Made by a program: the position numbers and the translations under genes. Below, one piece after another: positions 1 to 12,873 of a stretch of 64,000 bases of DNA. How positions within the stretch are numbered: position 1 is the first letter of the stretch; the number at the start of each line of letters is the position of its first letter. Under the pieces are notes generated by a model. That model was not told the origin of the DNA. It did no database searches and worked only from the letters and a program-made list of their open reading frames with translations. The stretch is from Symbiodinium natans (Eukaryota; Sar; Dinophyceae; Suessiales; Symbiodiniaceae), in contig CAJNDS010001013.1 in NCBI GenBank assembly GCA_905221605.1, forward strand, positions 374,001 to 438,000, written 5' to 3'.

Positions 1-129
1 GGCTAGCTGTAGTCGCAGTTTCATGTAGAGGAAGGAATCCCTCATCCTCCAACCCGAGATCTACACTCAAGCATGTGCTCTGAGGGCCCCTCTTAAGAGT
101 CATAGTGCTTGGGGGTCACCAAAATATGT

Positions 130-190
130 AACCAATGAACTTTAAACCCTAAACCACTAAACCCTAAACCCTAAACCCTAATAAACCCTA
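130..190. repeat. CCCTAAA telomere-type array
   Basis: Several heptamers with small errors. First of the dispersed arrays; short G-strand arrays at 487-515 and 838-890 and C-strand at 681-735 follow at spacings of about 150-300 bp. Confidence 0.9.
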
Positions 191-984
191 AACCAACGCC
201 GGAGCACGATAGAGCTCACTGGGTCTCTGGCGCGCAGCGGAGATCGCGACGATGAGAGAGTGCCCGCAGGTTGATATGATCACTTCTCAAAAATATAGCC
301 CTAAACCCCAAACCCTAAAACCCGAAACCCTTTTGGGGGTTCCTTCTTACAAGGCGGCCCCTCGTTTTTCGGGTACCCCAGACAAGGGACCATAACTTAA
401 GAGAAACACCAGATGGTTTAAGGTCTAGGGTTTAGAGTCTGACTCCGGACGGGCTACTGGCTTAGAACCTCGAGCGGCCCATTGTTTAGGGTTTAGGGTT
501 TAGGGTTCAGGGTTTGGGGTTCTTCAGGGCCCATGCTGAAGCCCCCTGGACCATTCAGGCCCTTGAGGCTTTCGGGCTTCAGGTTCCGAGTAACCCCGGA
601 AGCTCTGCAGGCCGCCCTGTGGTTCGACTTAGTAGCGACTGAGGGTATTTGGCACCTCATATCCCCTCAACCCAAAGCCCTCTAAACCCTAAACCCTAAA
701 CCCTAAACCCTAAAACCTAAACCCTAAACCCTATAAACCCAAAACCCTTTAACTCTACAGGGTACCTCATTCCCTCCTTCCCAGGTCATAGCATGTCCGG
801 GCCGCAGGGCTACGAGATTTGCAGGGGTTTGGATTTAGGGTTTAGGGTTTAGGGTTTGGGGATTAGGGTTTAGGGTTTAGGGTTTATGGAGGTTACAGGC
901 CTCAAGGTTTAAGGTTCAGGGGGCCGCACTTGAATCGGGTTTCAGGTTTCTATAGTCTATAGCAGTCGAAGAACCTAAACGCCA

Positions 985-1075
985 AACCCTAAACCCTAAA
1001 CCCTAAACCCCTAAACCCCTAAACCCCTAAACCCCTAAACCCCTAAACCCCTAAACCCCTAAACCCTAAACCCCC
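985..1075. repeat. Octamer variant array CCCCTAAA
   Basis: Starts as heptamers, then changes to about eight uniform copies with one extra C, then reverts. Uniform variant units point to local amplification rather than scattered point errors. Confidence 0.9.
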
Positions 1076-1263
1076 TAAACGGACGGGCGACACGGCAGCT
1101 CCCAGATGGCTCAGTCCACTGGGGTTTCGATAGCAGGGCTTAGTTTAGGGGGCCTGAATAATTCGAATACGGTTTAGGGCTTAGGGTTTAGGGTTTAGGG
1201 TTTAGGGTTTTCAGGGTTGTCAGGGTTTGGGGTTTAGGGGCTTTGGGGGGGGGGGGGGGGGGG

Positions 1264-1332
1264 GCCACTATAGAATAATTACAAAGGGGCCACAAGGGAA
1301 TATTATTGTAGCAATTCTTCCGACGCCCATAT
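1264..1332. mobile_element. Family I element remnant
   Basis: CCACAAGGGAATATTATTG and AATTCTTCCGACGCCCATA, after a poly-G run. Confidence 0.6.
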
Positions 1333-2407
1333 AACCCTAAACCCTCAACCCCCCTGGCGATTGGAGCTTTCTAGTTCCCGCGGCTGCCATTCTCTCACCA
1401 TGGACAGGCTTTTGGCTTCTTGGTACCCCAGTAACCATAGGCTAACAAGGGCACCCTTTCTGGGGTTCAGGGTTTAGGGTTTAGGGTTTAGGGTTTAGGG
1501 CTAGGGTTTAGGGTTTAGGGCTTAGGGTTGGTTACTTTACAAGCGTACCTTGAACCAACAAAAAAAGGAAAAAGGGTACCACTGGGCTGCCAAGGTTCTA
1601 CAACGATCTCGTCAGTATCGGCCACAGCAAGGTGAGACCCCGACAGGGAATAGATCTATACTCCCCCTTAGACCCTTAATAAAGAATAATATGTTTAATA
1701 TCCTCTTGGGTTATATATATATAAACAAAAATAGAAAAGCTAATTCCCAAGGGGGAATATAGATATCTACGCTTGAGTCTTCTCTAAGATGTGGTGCCTG
1801 CAGGCTCTTTTTGCGTGGTAGTACGGAGCCATTTATATGCCCTAAACCTTAACCGCTAAACCCTTAACCCTCAACCCCAAACCCCAAACCCCAAATCGAA
1901 TCCCGAGACTCCTGGAACGCAGGGCCGCGGGAACCCCGAAAGCCCCATACTTCAAAGCCCAAAGCCACAAAAGCCCTTCAAGCCCTCTATGAGACCTGGA
2001 AACCCCTGTCAAACTGACACCCCATAGGTCCCGAACTCAATATCCGAGCTCTGGATCCAAAATCTAGGTTTCGCAGGGTTTATAGGGAAATTAGGGTTTT
2101 TGGGGTGTAGAGGGTCTGGGGATTATGGGGGGTTAGTAGGGTTTGCATCACAGACAAAGGAGCCGGGAGACCCTGCCAGGCCGTACTGGGTGCGACTCAA
2201 AACAGTAGAGCATCGACTGAGCATGGCAGATCACAGGACGTTGAGGGTCTGGGTTTTGGGTTTGGGTTTTGAGGCCATTAGGGTCTTTCTTTTCAGAGTT
2301 TCGGCATCAGGGTTCAAGGTGCTTGCTGCATTGTGCAACAAAAAGTCCTGCAGCTCACTTGGCGATAGTTCATACGGGCCTCGCGTCAGGACGCAGATCT
2401 TCCAAAA

Positions 2408-2448
2408 TCAAATAATCAATCAATCAATCAATCAATCTATCAATCAAG
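2408..2448. repeat. AATC tetranucleotide repeat
   Basis: About eight AATC units with one error. Confidence 0.88.
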
Positions 2449-3023
2449 GCTTCCATACACCTTAAACCATGAAGGGAACCTTACTGCCATATGATGACTA
2501 GCAAGCCACACATGGGAAGTCCAAGAATATGTATTTCGCAGATGTATCATTTTGCAGATTATGTTCTTCGTAACTTGTCGGGTTGCGTGTTCGGTTGCAG
2601 ATTGTTTGCAGAGTGTTGCATGTTTGTTTTGGCAGAGTATTTGTGGGTTTTGAGTTGAATCGATGTGCAACACAATACGCAAAAAATGCGCAAACCGATA
2701 AAACAGTACAAAGAAACCACAAGCAAACCCAACAGGCTAAAAATGTTCAATTCATTTGCTTACATTCTAAAATGTGTATTGCGTGGGTGTAACAATCATA
2801 CGAAGAAGGGTTTTTATTTCTTGTATCCCCAAAAGGACACCCGGTATATGCACTCACCAATATTAAAAGGAACCTTGTATACACTCACCAATAACAGTAA
2901 TATAAACCCTGCTTCATATAACCTTCCTGTGGTTTTAGGGAGAATAGTCCCAGACGATCCTGGCAGCAGGAGCACCTGGAACCTTAAGCACCCTTAACAG
3001 GAACCACTATCAGGATTTGTTAA

Positions 3024-3173
3024 ACCCTAAACCCTAAACCCCTAAACCCCTAAACCCCTAAACCCCTAAACCCCTAAACCCCTAAACCCCTAAACCCCTA
3101 AACCCCTAAACCCCTAAACCCCTAAACCCCTAAACCCCTAAACCCCTAAACCCCTAAACCCCTAAACCCTAAA
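3024..3173. repeat. Long octamer array CCCCTAAA (about 17 copies)
   Basis: Almost perfect 8-mers flanked at both ends by one or two normal heptamers. Same unit as 985-1075 and 23065-23175. Confidence 0.93.
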
Positions 3174-3616
3174 CCGGTCTGATCCACGCACTGCCTCGTT
3201 TCAGCAATGTAGGCGCGGCTTGTCGCGAAAAGTTGCCTTGGCGATGCCACCAGATGGGGTCTGTGCGAATGTGTGGCCAAAAACCCTAAACCCTAAACCC
3301 TATAAACCCTGGACGCTAAACCACGGCTAGACGATCACTGTATATTGACATCTGTATCATCTCGCTACACACGCACTTCTCTATGTGTATGTGTACATAT
3401 ACGCACATAGACATGGAAATACGCACGTACTCAAACTACTCTGCGAAATAAGCTGAGCGGAAATTATCCGCATAAGTATGAATATTAAACATTGTATATC
3501 AACGAGCCACATTTGCGAATTGGAAAAACAGATCTACAAGACAACAGACAAACAGAAAGCTCATATTCACAACTATGTGGGCACACATGTATATAGAAAT
3601 ACACGCTATGTGTTTT

Positions 3617-3960
<344 letters not shown>

Positions 3961-4076
3961 CGTGTGGCTTTTGTAGATGTGCCTTGTTGATAAAATCTAA
4001 GGTGTTGGTTGTTGACTGAAAACTCCAGTCTTCAGGTTGACTTGCACCGCCTGAAATCTGGAAACCTGGCCCAGGG

Positions 4077-4174
4077 TTACCTGGGACCCTCTATATCTGC
4101 AGCCTAATGGGTGTTACTTACTAATTAAGGGGTTTTTACTCCTGAAGTGTAGGTAAATAGAGTGCCAGGTAATG
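4077..4174. mobile_element. Family O element
   Basis: GGTTACCTGGGACCCTCTAT, centre GGTGTTACTTACTAATTA, right arm GTAGGTAAATAGAGTGCC. Confidence 0.65.
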
Positions 4175-5449
4175 TTAAGGCACAGTGTAGGGGAGAGGGG
4201 TTCAGGTTGCAGTGAAACCTGGGAATTAACAGGGTTCCCACACCCGACGCCCTCAACCAACCCTTTGCGGCTACATGGGAATTAAGAGATAAGGGAACAG
4301 AAGACACACAATCCCCTAAACCAAACCCCTCAACATCCCTAAGCCCTAGCCCCTAAACCCTAAACTCGAGCCTATAGAGACCCACTCTGTGTCTTAGAGA
4401 CCCGAGACCGGCGCACAAGGGCGCACGTCCTTCACGTGCCTGCAGAAGGGCCGCTTTTGGGGTTTAGGGCTTAGGGTTAGGGATTCAGGGTTTAGGGTTT
4501 AGGGTTTAGCGGTTCAGGGTTTAAGGGTTTATGGCTTAGGGCTGAAGGCCCATGAGTTTTAACGAAAAATTTACACTCCTACCCCACAGGCGACTATGCC
4601 ACTACCACAAACATTGGAAACCTTCAAGCACGTCTCCCCCCCCCCCCCCCCCCCGCCAGCCTCCCTGAAACCTTTGTACAGTGGTGACTGTACCTTCTAT
4701 CTCTACCTTGTGCCTACTTACGAAGGCCGGGAAACCTTCAAGCATGACCCCTGAGTTCGCAGCTCAAGCCAGATTCATGGGTATCCAAACCCTAAACCCT
4801 AAACCCTAAACCCTGGGCCCTAAATCCTAAACCCTGAACGAAGTGGCATTGGGATCCCTGAGCCGTCTGGGGAGCAAGGCCCGGTCAGCATTTAGGGAAT
4901 TTAGGATTTAGGGTTTAGGGTTGGGGGAATTTAGGGTCTAGGGCTTAGGGAATGTGGGGTCTAGGGTTTAGGGAATGTAGGGTTTAGGGTTTAGGGAGTT
5001 TAGGGATTGGGGTTTAGGGTGTAGGGTTTAGGGTTTGAGAGGTCTGAGGGGGTAAGGGGTTGACGCTTTTGGGACTCAAGGGTTGGGTTTTTTCAATGGT
5101 TTAGGTTTAGGGCTCAGGGTTCAGGGACCAGCCAGGATGAAACTTTCCCTAAACCCTAAACCCTAAACAGAGGATGCAGCAGACGCGGCACGAGCTTTTC
5201 TTTGACTTGCAGATCACTTGGGCCGTACCTCGGCCTCGAGCATCTCCTTGGTGCAAGCGCGGGGCGCACGCGTCAAACCTTAAACCCTAAACCCTAAACC
5301 CCAAACCCTAAAACCTAAACCCTAAATCTTAAACCCTACACCCTGAATCCTAAACCGTAAACTCTAAACCCTGAACCCCAAACCCTAAACCTCACACCCT
5401 AACCCCAACCCCCCAAAACCCTACAGGGAGGGGCCATCGAGTCTTGTAA

Positions 5450-6166
5450 CTGATAACTTGGGATGTTCCCCCTTATACCAACAGTCCGTAAATATCCGCC
5501 GAGGCCTCGGGCCGAAGGTGTATAGGTTGTCAGAACAGGCACCCCCCTCCAAATCCTCCCCCCAGACCCAAAGCCACTTTTCGGCCCCCTTTTTTTGCCA
5601 AAAATGGGTACCCCCCCTAGGAGAGCAGGGGCCGCCAGCGGATGGTTCGCCAGGACCAGAGGCAGTTGCAGCCCTTCCCAGCAGGGGCCCCCCTTTTTCC
5701 CCCCCCCCCCTCGCCCCCACCCCCCCCCCCCTCCCACCCCCCCCCCAGCCCCCACCCCCGCCCCCCCCACCCCCCCCCCCCTCCCCCCCCCCCCTTCCCC
5801 CTCCCCCCCCCCCACGCTCCCCCTTGCCCCCCCTTCCCCCCACCCCCCCTACCCATGGGCTGGCTCCACCCTACGATTCTTGAACCCCACACCCAAAAAA
5901 CCCTAAACCCCAAAGCGTGAACCTTGAGCCCTAAGCCCTCAATCCTAAACCAACCCTCAACCCTAAACCCCAAACCATAAACCATAAACCCGGAACCCTA
6001 AACCCTAAACCCTAAACCCAACCCTTATTGCTTGGGGCCCAGCAACTTGGGCGCTCCGGAATCACCATGCTCACGCGGATGCGCTGGGCCGGGCCGAGGC
6101 GGGTCGCGTAGCGTTAAAATTAAGGAGTGGTACTATAAGGGGGAACATCCCAACTGATAACCCAAG
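5450..6166. mobile_element. Family L element whose arms are 640 bp apart
   Basis: Left arm 5450-5490 (TTGGGATGTTCCCCCTTATA) and right arm 6119-6166 (its inverse) extend their pairing through TGATAAC. Between them lie a GC-rich segment, a C-rich tract and CCCTAAA repeats. Confidence 0.65.
5690..5850. repeat. C-rich tract
   Basis: About 160 bp with almost only C on the plus strand, interrupted by T, A or G. Gives artificial proline- or glycine-rich frames. Confidence 0.93.
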
Positions 6167-7123
6167 TTCGGAACAGTATGTCTCTGCACAACGTGACCAC
6201 AACGTGACCTCTGAATCATATTTGAAGTTCTAGATCCTCCTACTATTTGCTAAAGAACCCCCCCGACAAGAAAACAACAGAGAAGTAACAATCGCATTTT
6301 GAGAAATGAACATTCTCAACTGAAGCACATGGACCCTGAGGGCAGAAGAATAAAAACTTCTAGGTTGCTCGAGGCAGACGGGTCTACAGGTCACTCTCCA
6401 AATCCTCACACTTAAGCTTGGTAGGTTGCTCTACCCTTCACCCTAAAGCCTAAACCAGAAACCCTAACACCCCTAACCCCCGCCTAGCTCCCGATTATAA
6501 ACCCTAATCCCCTTAACCCCCCTAAACCCTCCAAGCAACGATGCGTCTGAGAAGATTGCGGCGCTCAGCGCGCTGCGCCTGATTTGCTCGCAAATCGGGC
6601 CTTACGTAGAACTTTCCGAAAGGACCTGGTGTCCTACTACAGGGCTTAGGATTTAGGCCTGTGCTACAGCCACCTGAACTATCCGCGCTCGGAGCAACCC
6701 CCCCCCCCCCGTTAAGCAGTTATAACTAGAGCTGAGACAAAGGACAGTAAATAGTAAATTGGCTGTACTTCTCAAAACTGAAGTTGCAAGTCCCGCGCCC
6801 CCACGCCTATAGTTGTAGAAGGAAGGGGAGGGCCGAAACCATCCGCTCTTAAAATCCCAGTGCGTGCGAGCTTAGGGCTTCCCTTAAGGCTCGGATGACT
6901 CTGTTCCGCTTCGGAATGGGAAACTAGTAGCTCAATCAACTGGGAATGATGAGGGGTGGTGCCCACAGCGCTAGGTTCATCTTGTTCGGGCCTGAGGGTT
7001 TTTAGGATTTAGGGCCTGGAGGGTTCTTAAACCTACCTGTGCTGCCCACGGACAGGTAGTTTGAGGTTTATAGAGTCGCCGGCTTTGGGGTTTAGAGTCT
7101 ACAGGGTCTACTGTTTAGGGTTT

Positions 7124-7436
7124 AGAAATTCACCCCTAAACCCTAAATCCTAAACCCTAAACCCTAACCCCTAAACCCCTAAGCCCTAAACCCTAAACCC
7201 TAAATCCTAAACCCCTAAACCCCTAAACCCCTAAGCCCTAAACCCCTAAACCCCCAACCCTAAGCCCTAAACCCTGGGCCCCAAACATGGCCTCTGTGGC
7301 GCATTGCACAGCGTCCAGGTCGTCGGTCGCAGCAGCGAGGCGATGGTCTAGGGCCTGCATCTTGAAACGATAGACCCCCCTTAGGGTTTAGGGTTTAGGG
7401 TTTAGGGTTTAGGGTTTAGGGTTTAGGGTTTAGGGC
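7124..7436. repeat. Paired arrays: CCCTAAA (7130-7275), unique spacer, TTTAGGG (7379-7436)
   Basis: C-strand repeats on the left and G-strand repeats on the right of a GC-rich spacer of about 105 bp. Both arrays point as they would at the two ends of a linear chromosome. Confidence 0.9.
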
Positions 7437-7797
7437 CCGGCTAAAGTAAAGCTACATCCTGCTTGGCGGTCACCTACACCCTAAACCCTAAACCGCCTAA
7501 ACCCTAAACCTTAACCAACAAACCCTAAACCAACTCCATCGTAGTTTCGAAGTTCATGGGCATTTTAAGTGAGTTCTGGACAGGATATCTTTCGCCACAG
7601 CTCCTTGTAAACTTATTTGCTTTGAGGTGCGGATAACGTGACTTGTAGCAGCTACGCGAAACCTCCAAGCATAACAAGATGGGGACATTAAAAAAAAACA
7701 TTAAAAACAAAAATGAGGGATATCTATTTTGGGGAGGAGGTCCCTGGTAAAAATGAGGGTTTTGAACTTGGAGGTGCACATCGAGGGTACTCCTACC

Positions 7798-8180
7798 TTG
7801 ACCCTAAACCCTAAACCCTAAAGCCTCATGAAGCCTAAACTCTAAACAACAAACCCTAAACCCTAAACCCTAAACCCTAGACCCTAAACCCTAAACCCTA
7901 GACCCTAAACCCTAAACCCTAAACCCTAAACCCTAAACCCTAAACCCTAAACCCTACCAAGGGAGGAGAGATTTTGCGGCGCCTTGAGCTCATTCGGCCC
8001 GGCCCCACTGAGGCGCCAGAAGTTCTGCGGCCGTGCCAAGGGGTAGGGTTTAGGGTTTAGGGTTTAGGGTTTAGGGTTTAGGGTTTAGGGTTTAGGGTTT
8101 AGGGTTTAGGGTTTAGGGTTTAGGGTTTAGGGTTTAGGGTTCAGGGTTTAGGGTTTAGGGTTTAGGGTTTAGGGTTATAG
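7798..8180. repeat. Paired arrays: CCCTAAA (7798-7955), 85 bp spacer, TTTAGGG (8043-8180)
   Basis: The clearest case of the chromosome-like layout, with about 20 heptamers on each side. The spacer is GC-rich and open on both strands. Confidence 0.95.
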
Positions 8181-8905
8181 GTTTATAGGGTTTAGGGTTT
8201 AGGGCTTACGGTTCAGGGTTAAGGGTTTGGGGTTTGAGGTTTTCGGGAGCCCTGGAAACCTTTAACCCCGATACTCCTCAAGTTGGGAATGTAAACGCGG
8301 TGGGGGGCGGGGGGGGGGGGGTACTGTACGAAAAGTACAGGTAAGGGGCTGTTTAACAACCCAAGCTTGAATACGCACATCCCAACTTGGGCCTCTCTAC
8401 CTAAACCTGCGGGGGCCCTCCTTCTAGAGCTTAAACGGATGAACGACTTGATGGGGCCTCAGAAGATGCAACCTAAGGCTTGCAGGGATTATCTTGTTCA
8501 TTGTTGGGATAATATTAAAATTTAAATTTATATTCTTTATTGGGTTTAAGTACCCTTAAAAATGTAAAATGTTTCCCAACTATGACAAAGTTATAGGTCC
8601 AGCGGTCACAGAAACCCTCCTGAGTCTATGGATTAGCTCTGCTTCGGATTCAGGGTTTTCGGGATCAGACGGATACTGGGGGGTGTAGGGCTACAGGCTT
8701 TACAGGGCGTACAGGGTTTATAGGGTTTGTAGGATGTGCAGACCCTAAACCCTCAACCCTAAACCCTAAACCCTCTTGTATTGGGGTTTATATGGTGGTT
8801 TTGGACTCCAACTTTCCCGCCTCTGCTGCGTCCAGCGCTTCGGCGCTACGTGCGAGGCACTGCCTGCCACTTAAACCCTACAGAAAGGGCTTTGACCATT
8901 ATTCT

Positions 8906-9012
8906 CCTATAGAATCCTTGTAAATACCTTATATCGTCCCTATATACCTACGTAGCCCCTAATAGACCCAAAATTACCCCCGAAGGTCCCTTATAAGGGT
9001 CCCTTCTTTACT
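8906..9012. mobile_element. Family R segment
   Basis: TATATACCTACGTAGCCCC, AGACCCAAAATTACC, AAGGTCCCTTATAAGGGTCC; matches 52336-52446. Confidence 0.68.
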
Positions 9013-9648
9013 CCCTCGGACTTTGCTGCCTACTTCGGACCTACGCCCCAGGTCTTCCAGGATGGCCTACGAGTGAAGGCTTTAGGGTTATATACTTGAA
9101 ACCCATAATGAGAACCCCGTGATATGAAATAAACATAGGGTCAATGAAGCTTCTATTCATTAAAGATCTGGGTACTGTCCAGGATGGAAGGGAAGCTGTG
9201 TCTTCCGGCTACATCTCAGACACAAGCTTGGCACCAGCCTCTCTTGACCTTGAGCCCTAAACCCGCAAAACCCTCAAAACCCGCAAAACCCGCAAAACCC
9301 TCAAAACCCTCAAAACCCTCAAACCCCTCAAAACCCTCAAAACCCTCAAAACCTAAACCCCCAAGAAAGCTCAGCATGTTGCCCCAAACAAGCTGTATCC
9401 CACGGAAAGGGAAACGGCTTTACAGCGGGGTCTTAGGGTTTAGAGTTTATAAGGAATACGAACACCGGAACAATAGGGTACTTCTAACCGCCCTGCATTG
9501 AACCACTAAATCCCAAAACCCCTGAACGCCTGAACCCCTGAACCCCTAAACCCTAAACCCCTAAATCCCTAAACCCCTACAGCCTACACCCTAAACCCGA
9601 GACCCTACAACCCCGAAGTAGCCCTTGAAGCTCCTTGTTTAGGGTTTC

Positions 9649-9891
9649 GGGTCTAGGGAGTCTCATGACGATGTCTTCGCGGGTCACAAGCTCTGATGTC
9701 CTCAAGTCGCGAAGCATGTGTTCGCCACCGGGGTTCAATGGCAATCGCGAGATTACCGGCGAAACCCCTTGGGCAGGCCCTTCATCCGGTCGAACCATCA
9801 CGCGCATGTAGTTCCGGATGGAGAGCACCGAATGTCGTGTGATAGAGCGCGTGATTCTCGGTGGCATTGCGCGCCACCACCGGTGGCATGC
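9649..9891 (-). CDS. Candidate exon, no recognised domain (81 codons)
   Basis: Open on the minus strand from acceptor AAGTCAG, through RWWRAMPPRITRSI and VRPDEGPAQGVSP, to VTREDIVMRLPRP. Arginine- and proline-rich, with no low complexity and no telomere-derived residues. It is one of the longest open stretches outside repeats. No clear donor and no family recognised. It may belong to a minus-strand gene covering much of 0-14 kb (inference). Confidence 0.35.
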
Positions 9892-10077
9892 CTGACTTCC
9901 CCTACAATCCGTGGAGGAAACGGTGGAGGACAGCCGAGTTGATAATAAATATAGGGCGTAGAGTTTAGGATTTCGGGTATGAGGTTTAGGGAGTAAAGGT
10001 TGAGAAAGTTCCATGCCCTATATGCTAAACTCTCAGCCCGAAACCCTGGACACCAAAACCTAGAAATCCCACAAATC

Positions 10078-10160
10078 CCTAAACCCTAAACCCTAAACCC
10101 TAAACCCTAAACCCTAAACCCTAAACCCTAAACCCTAAACCCTAAACCCTAACCCTAAAC
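10078..10160. repeat. CCCTAAA array, about 11 copies
   Basis: Near-perfect heptamers. On the minus strand it starts immediately after CTGCAG as G|GTTTAGGG, a possible splice donor supplied by the repeat. Confidence 0.93.
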
Positions 10161-11175
10161 CTGCAGTCCAAGCCGCGCCGACGTCGTCATCCTTGCATCG
10201 ATTGTGGTACCCGCGACCCTGTGCAGACTGGATTTTGCCACACATCCTAAACCCTAAACCGGGTACTACTGTTAAGGACAACTTCAAGAAGGGAGTTTAA
10301 TGGGGTTTAGGGTTTAGGGTTCAGGGGAGTTTCCAGGTGAAGTACCTTCTATAAGTCCTCTATAACAGAGGCATGTTGGGGAATTTTCGGGTTTAGGATT
10401 TAGGGTTTGGGGGGGGGGGGAGGGGGGGCGGGGCGGGGCGGGGTTAAGGGCACCAATGGTTGTAGTCAAATCGTCCGGGTGTCGCACGAGAAATTCGCGC
10501 GGCGCGCCCTTAAAATCAAGTGCCGGGCATTGCTGCCCCTTTTAAACTTTAAAACCCGTGGACCGTGTAAACAAGGCGAAAACCAGCTTCGACTGTTCTA
10601 TGGGGGGGGGGCAACTCAAAGAGGGTCCAACATAACCCTAAACCCTAAACCTAAACCCTAAACCCTAAACCCGGAACCCGAAAGGTTTATAGAGCTTAGG
10701 CTCCTGTCAGAGTGCGGCTTAGACACTCGATGCGCTGCAGCAGCTCCCGACGCAATCCCCTCCTTGGCCCCCAAACACACGTTTGGCGCTCCCCTCTCTG
10801 AAGGGTTTAGGGTTTAGGGTTCAGGGGTTTAGGGTTTAGGGCTGGGGGTTTAGTAGGGGTTTGGGGTTCATTCCGGGTTTATACATGGTTAAGGTCCAGG
10901 GGTTAAGGGTTGGGCCCTAAACTCTAAACCCGAAACCCCAAACCCTAAACCCCAAGAAAGCTCTGAAGGAGAAGGCTATAACACTAAAACCTAGAAACCC
11001 GGAACTCAGCCCTGGGGTGATTAGGTTTTAGAGCTCTTAACGGAGAATTCGGGGATGTGGGATTAGAGGTTTAGGCTACCCTAAACCCAAAACCCTAAAC
11101 CCTAAACCCTAAGATTGGGGGCTCGGGGTTCCTTCATGGGAGACGAGGGGATGAGAGATGCTAGTGATGCTGGTG

Positions 11176-11322
11176 GGTCTAAGGGTGCTTCCATGGACCC
11201 TTCAATATGTTCCCTTACCTTCTTTAAAGGGTTCTGAAGTATGGGCCCTTGGGTTTCGCACAGTATGTAAGGGGTTCCCTTTTAAAGGGCCCATATTCAG
11301 GGACCATGTAACCACCCTTAGA
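11176..11322. mobile_element. Family E element
   Basis: Palindrome built on TTCCCTTACCTT and GTATGGGCCCTT; right end GGACCATGTAACCACCCTTAG. Confidence 0.7.
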
Positions 11323-12313
11323 TTAGGGGTCAAAGGGCGGAGGAGTTTCGGTGCACAACCCCCTTGAACCAGGCTTAAAGGCTAGACCGGGATTCTAACT
11401 CTCGAATTCCTACCAAAAACCGGTAACTTTGTTTCGTCTTCAGACAGCAGTGACCCACCCAAAAGACCAGAAACATGAATCAGATTTAGGGTTTCGGGTT
11501 AAGGATGCAAGGTTTAGCGAATCACAAAACCACCCTTGAACCCTTCAAACCTTCAACCCCTGGGCCCTGAACCCCTAAGCTCTCAAGCCCCTTTAGACCC
11601 CTAAACCTCTAAAAACACTAACCCCCTGCACCCCTTAAATCCTCAACCCCAAACCTCAAACCCCAAACCCCAAACCCCAACCCCCAACCCCCAAACCCCA
11701 AACCCTAGACCCCTAAACCTTCTGTTGCAAAGCCCTGACGTCCAGGCGGCTCCGAGCTCTGCGGAGCCAGATCCAGGTCGTCGAGCTCACAAGCGGCCTC
11801 TTTGGAGGTTTTTGAAGGGCAAAAAGGGGTTTAGGGTTTAGGGTTTCGGGTTTAGGGTTTAGGGTTTGGGGTTTGGGGTTTGGGGTTTCGGGTTTCGGGT
11901 TTCGGGTTTTGGGTTGGAGCTTAGAGGGTCGAGAGGGTTTGTATACAGGGTTTGCAGGGTTTTAGGGTTGAGAGGGTTTTTTTGGTTTGGGGTGTATAGG
12001 GTTTAGGGTTTATGGATGGCTTGTGGGCTTTTGGAGGGTCTAGAGGGTTCAGGGTTGACTGATAGAGGATTATATCAGGCTTAGGGAGCCCTATATATTC
12101 CATTTATAAGTTAGAGGGCTGCTTCATATAGGGCTTGATAGGTTCACAGGGTTTATAGGATTGAGTGTTTATAGGGTTCAGAGGGTGTATGGGTTTAGTT
12201 ACGGCCTAGGGTTTACAGCGTTAATAAGGGCATCTAGGGCTTTCAGTGATGGGATCTACAGGATTTAGGGGCTACAGGGTCTCTAGCTTTATAGGGCTTT
12301 TTTGGACCTATAG

Positions 12314-12407
12314 GGTTTACCCAAAGGCTCCAATGTAGTTCCTTTTTGGATTAGTTCTAGGGGATTCTAGTATACTACCCCAAAAAGGTACTACATAGGA
12401 GCCTTTG
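12314..12407. mobile_element. Palindromic element N1
   Basis: AAAGGCTCCAATGTAGT ... ACTACATAGGAGCCTTT with a CCTTTTTGG / CCAAAAAGG inner pair. Confidence 0.72.
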
Positions 12408-12760
12408 GGTAGGGGTATGGCTCTGGGTTGCTTCAATCATCAGAGGAGGGTTCAGAATAAGCCAAGCCACCTTGGTGAGCTCATCTTGCCACCCTCGCGC
12501 ATCTCCTTACAGAGCGGGCTTGGCGAGGTTGAACGTGCAATCTGGGTGTAGGGCTTGGGGTCTAGACCCTAAACCCTAAACCTTTGACCCTAAACCCTAA
12601 ACCTTTAACCCAAAACCCTAAACCTTTAACCCTAAACCCTAAAACCTAAATTCAATCCCAACCCTCCCCCACCGAAAAAGGAGGGAAAGCCTCATTGGGG
12701 AACGTAGCTAGGGTGGGCGGGTGACTGGATCCCTGTACTACTCCCCATGCCCGGAAGTGT

Positions 12761-12873
12761 ACTTCGAGGTTCATGGGTAGAAAAAAAGGTAGGGTTATAA
12801 GCGCACCTCTCGGGTTAGAAGTATAGTTACCATACTTAGAACCCTACTTCTACCTACCCATGAACTTCAAAGT
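12761..12873. mobile_element. Family A inverted-repeat element
   Basis: About 113 bp with ends ACTTCGAGGTTCATGGG / CCCATGAACTTCAAAGT and an inner arm pair built on AGTAGGGTT. Typical copy. Confidence 0.85.

Larger units (their letters stand above)
1..3000. other. Region note: telomere-type mosaic, no firm gene
   Basis: Alternating short C- and G-strand heptamer arrays with unique pieces of 60-150 bp. The piece at about 196-281 is open on the minus strand (SLIVAISAARQRPSEL) and ends at TTG|GTTTAGGG. An AT-richer stretch at 2480-3000 holds only overlapping chance frames. Confidence 0.5.

Noticed and set aside
5399-5985. Proline- or glycine-rich frames up to 141 codons on both strands
   Set aside because: Produced by the C-rich tract; open in all six frames and without any domain.
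11921-12103. Minus-strand frames rich in NPKP, LNPKP, GFRV and similar
   Set aside because: These peptides are translations of degenerate CCCTAAA/TTTAGGG repeats and recur in frames all over the window.
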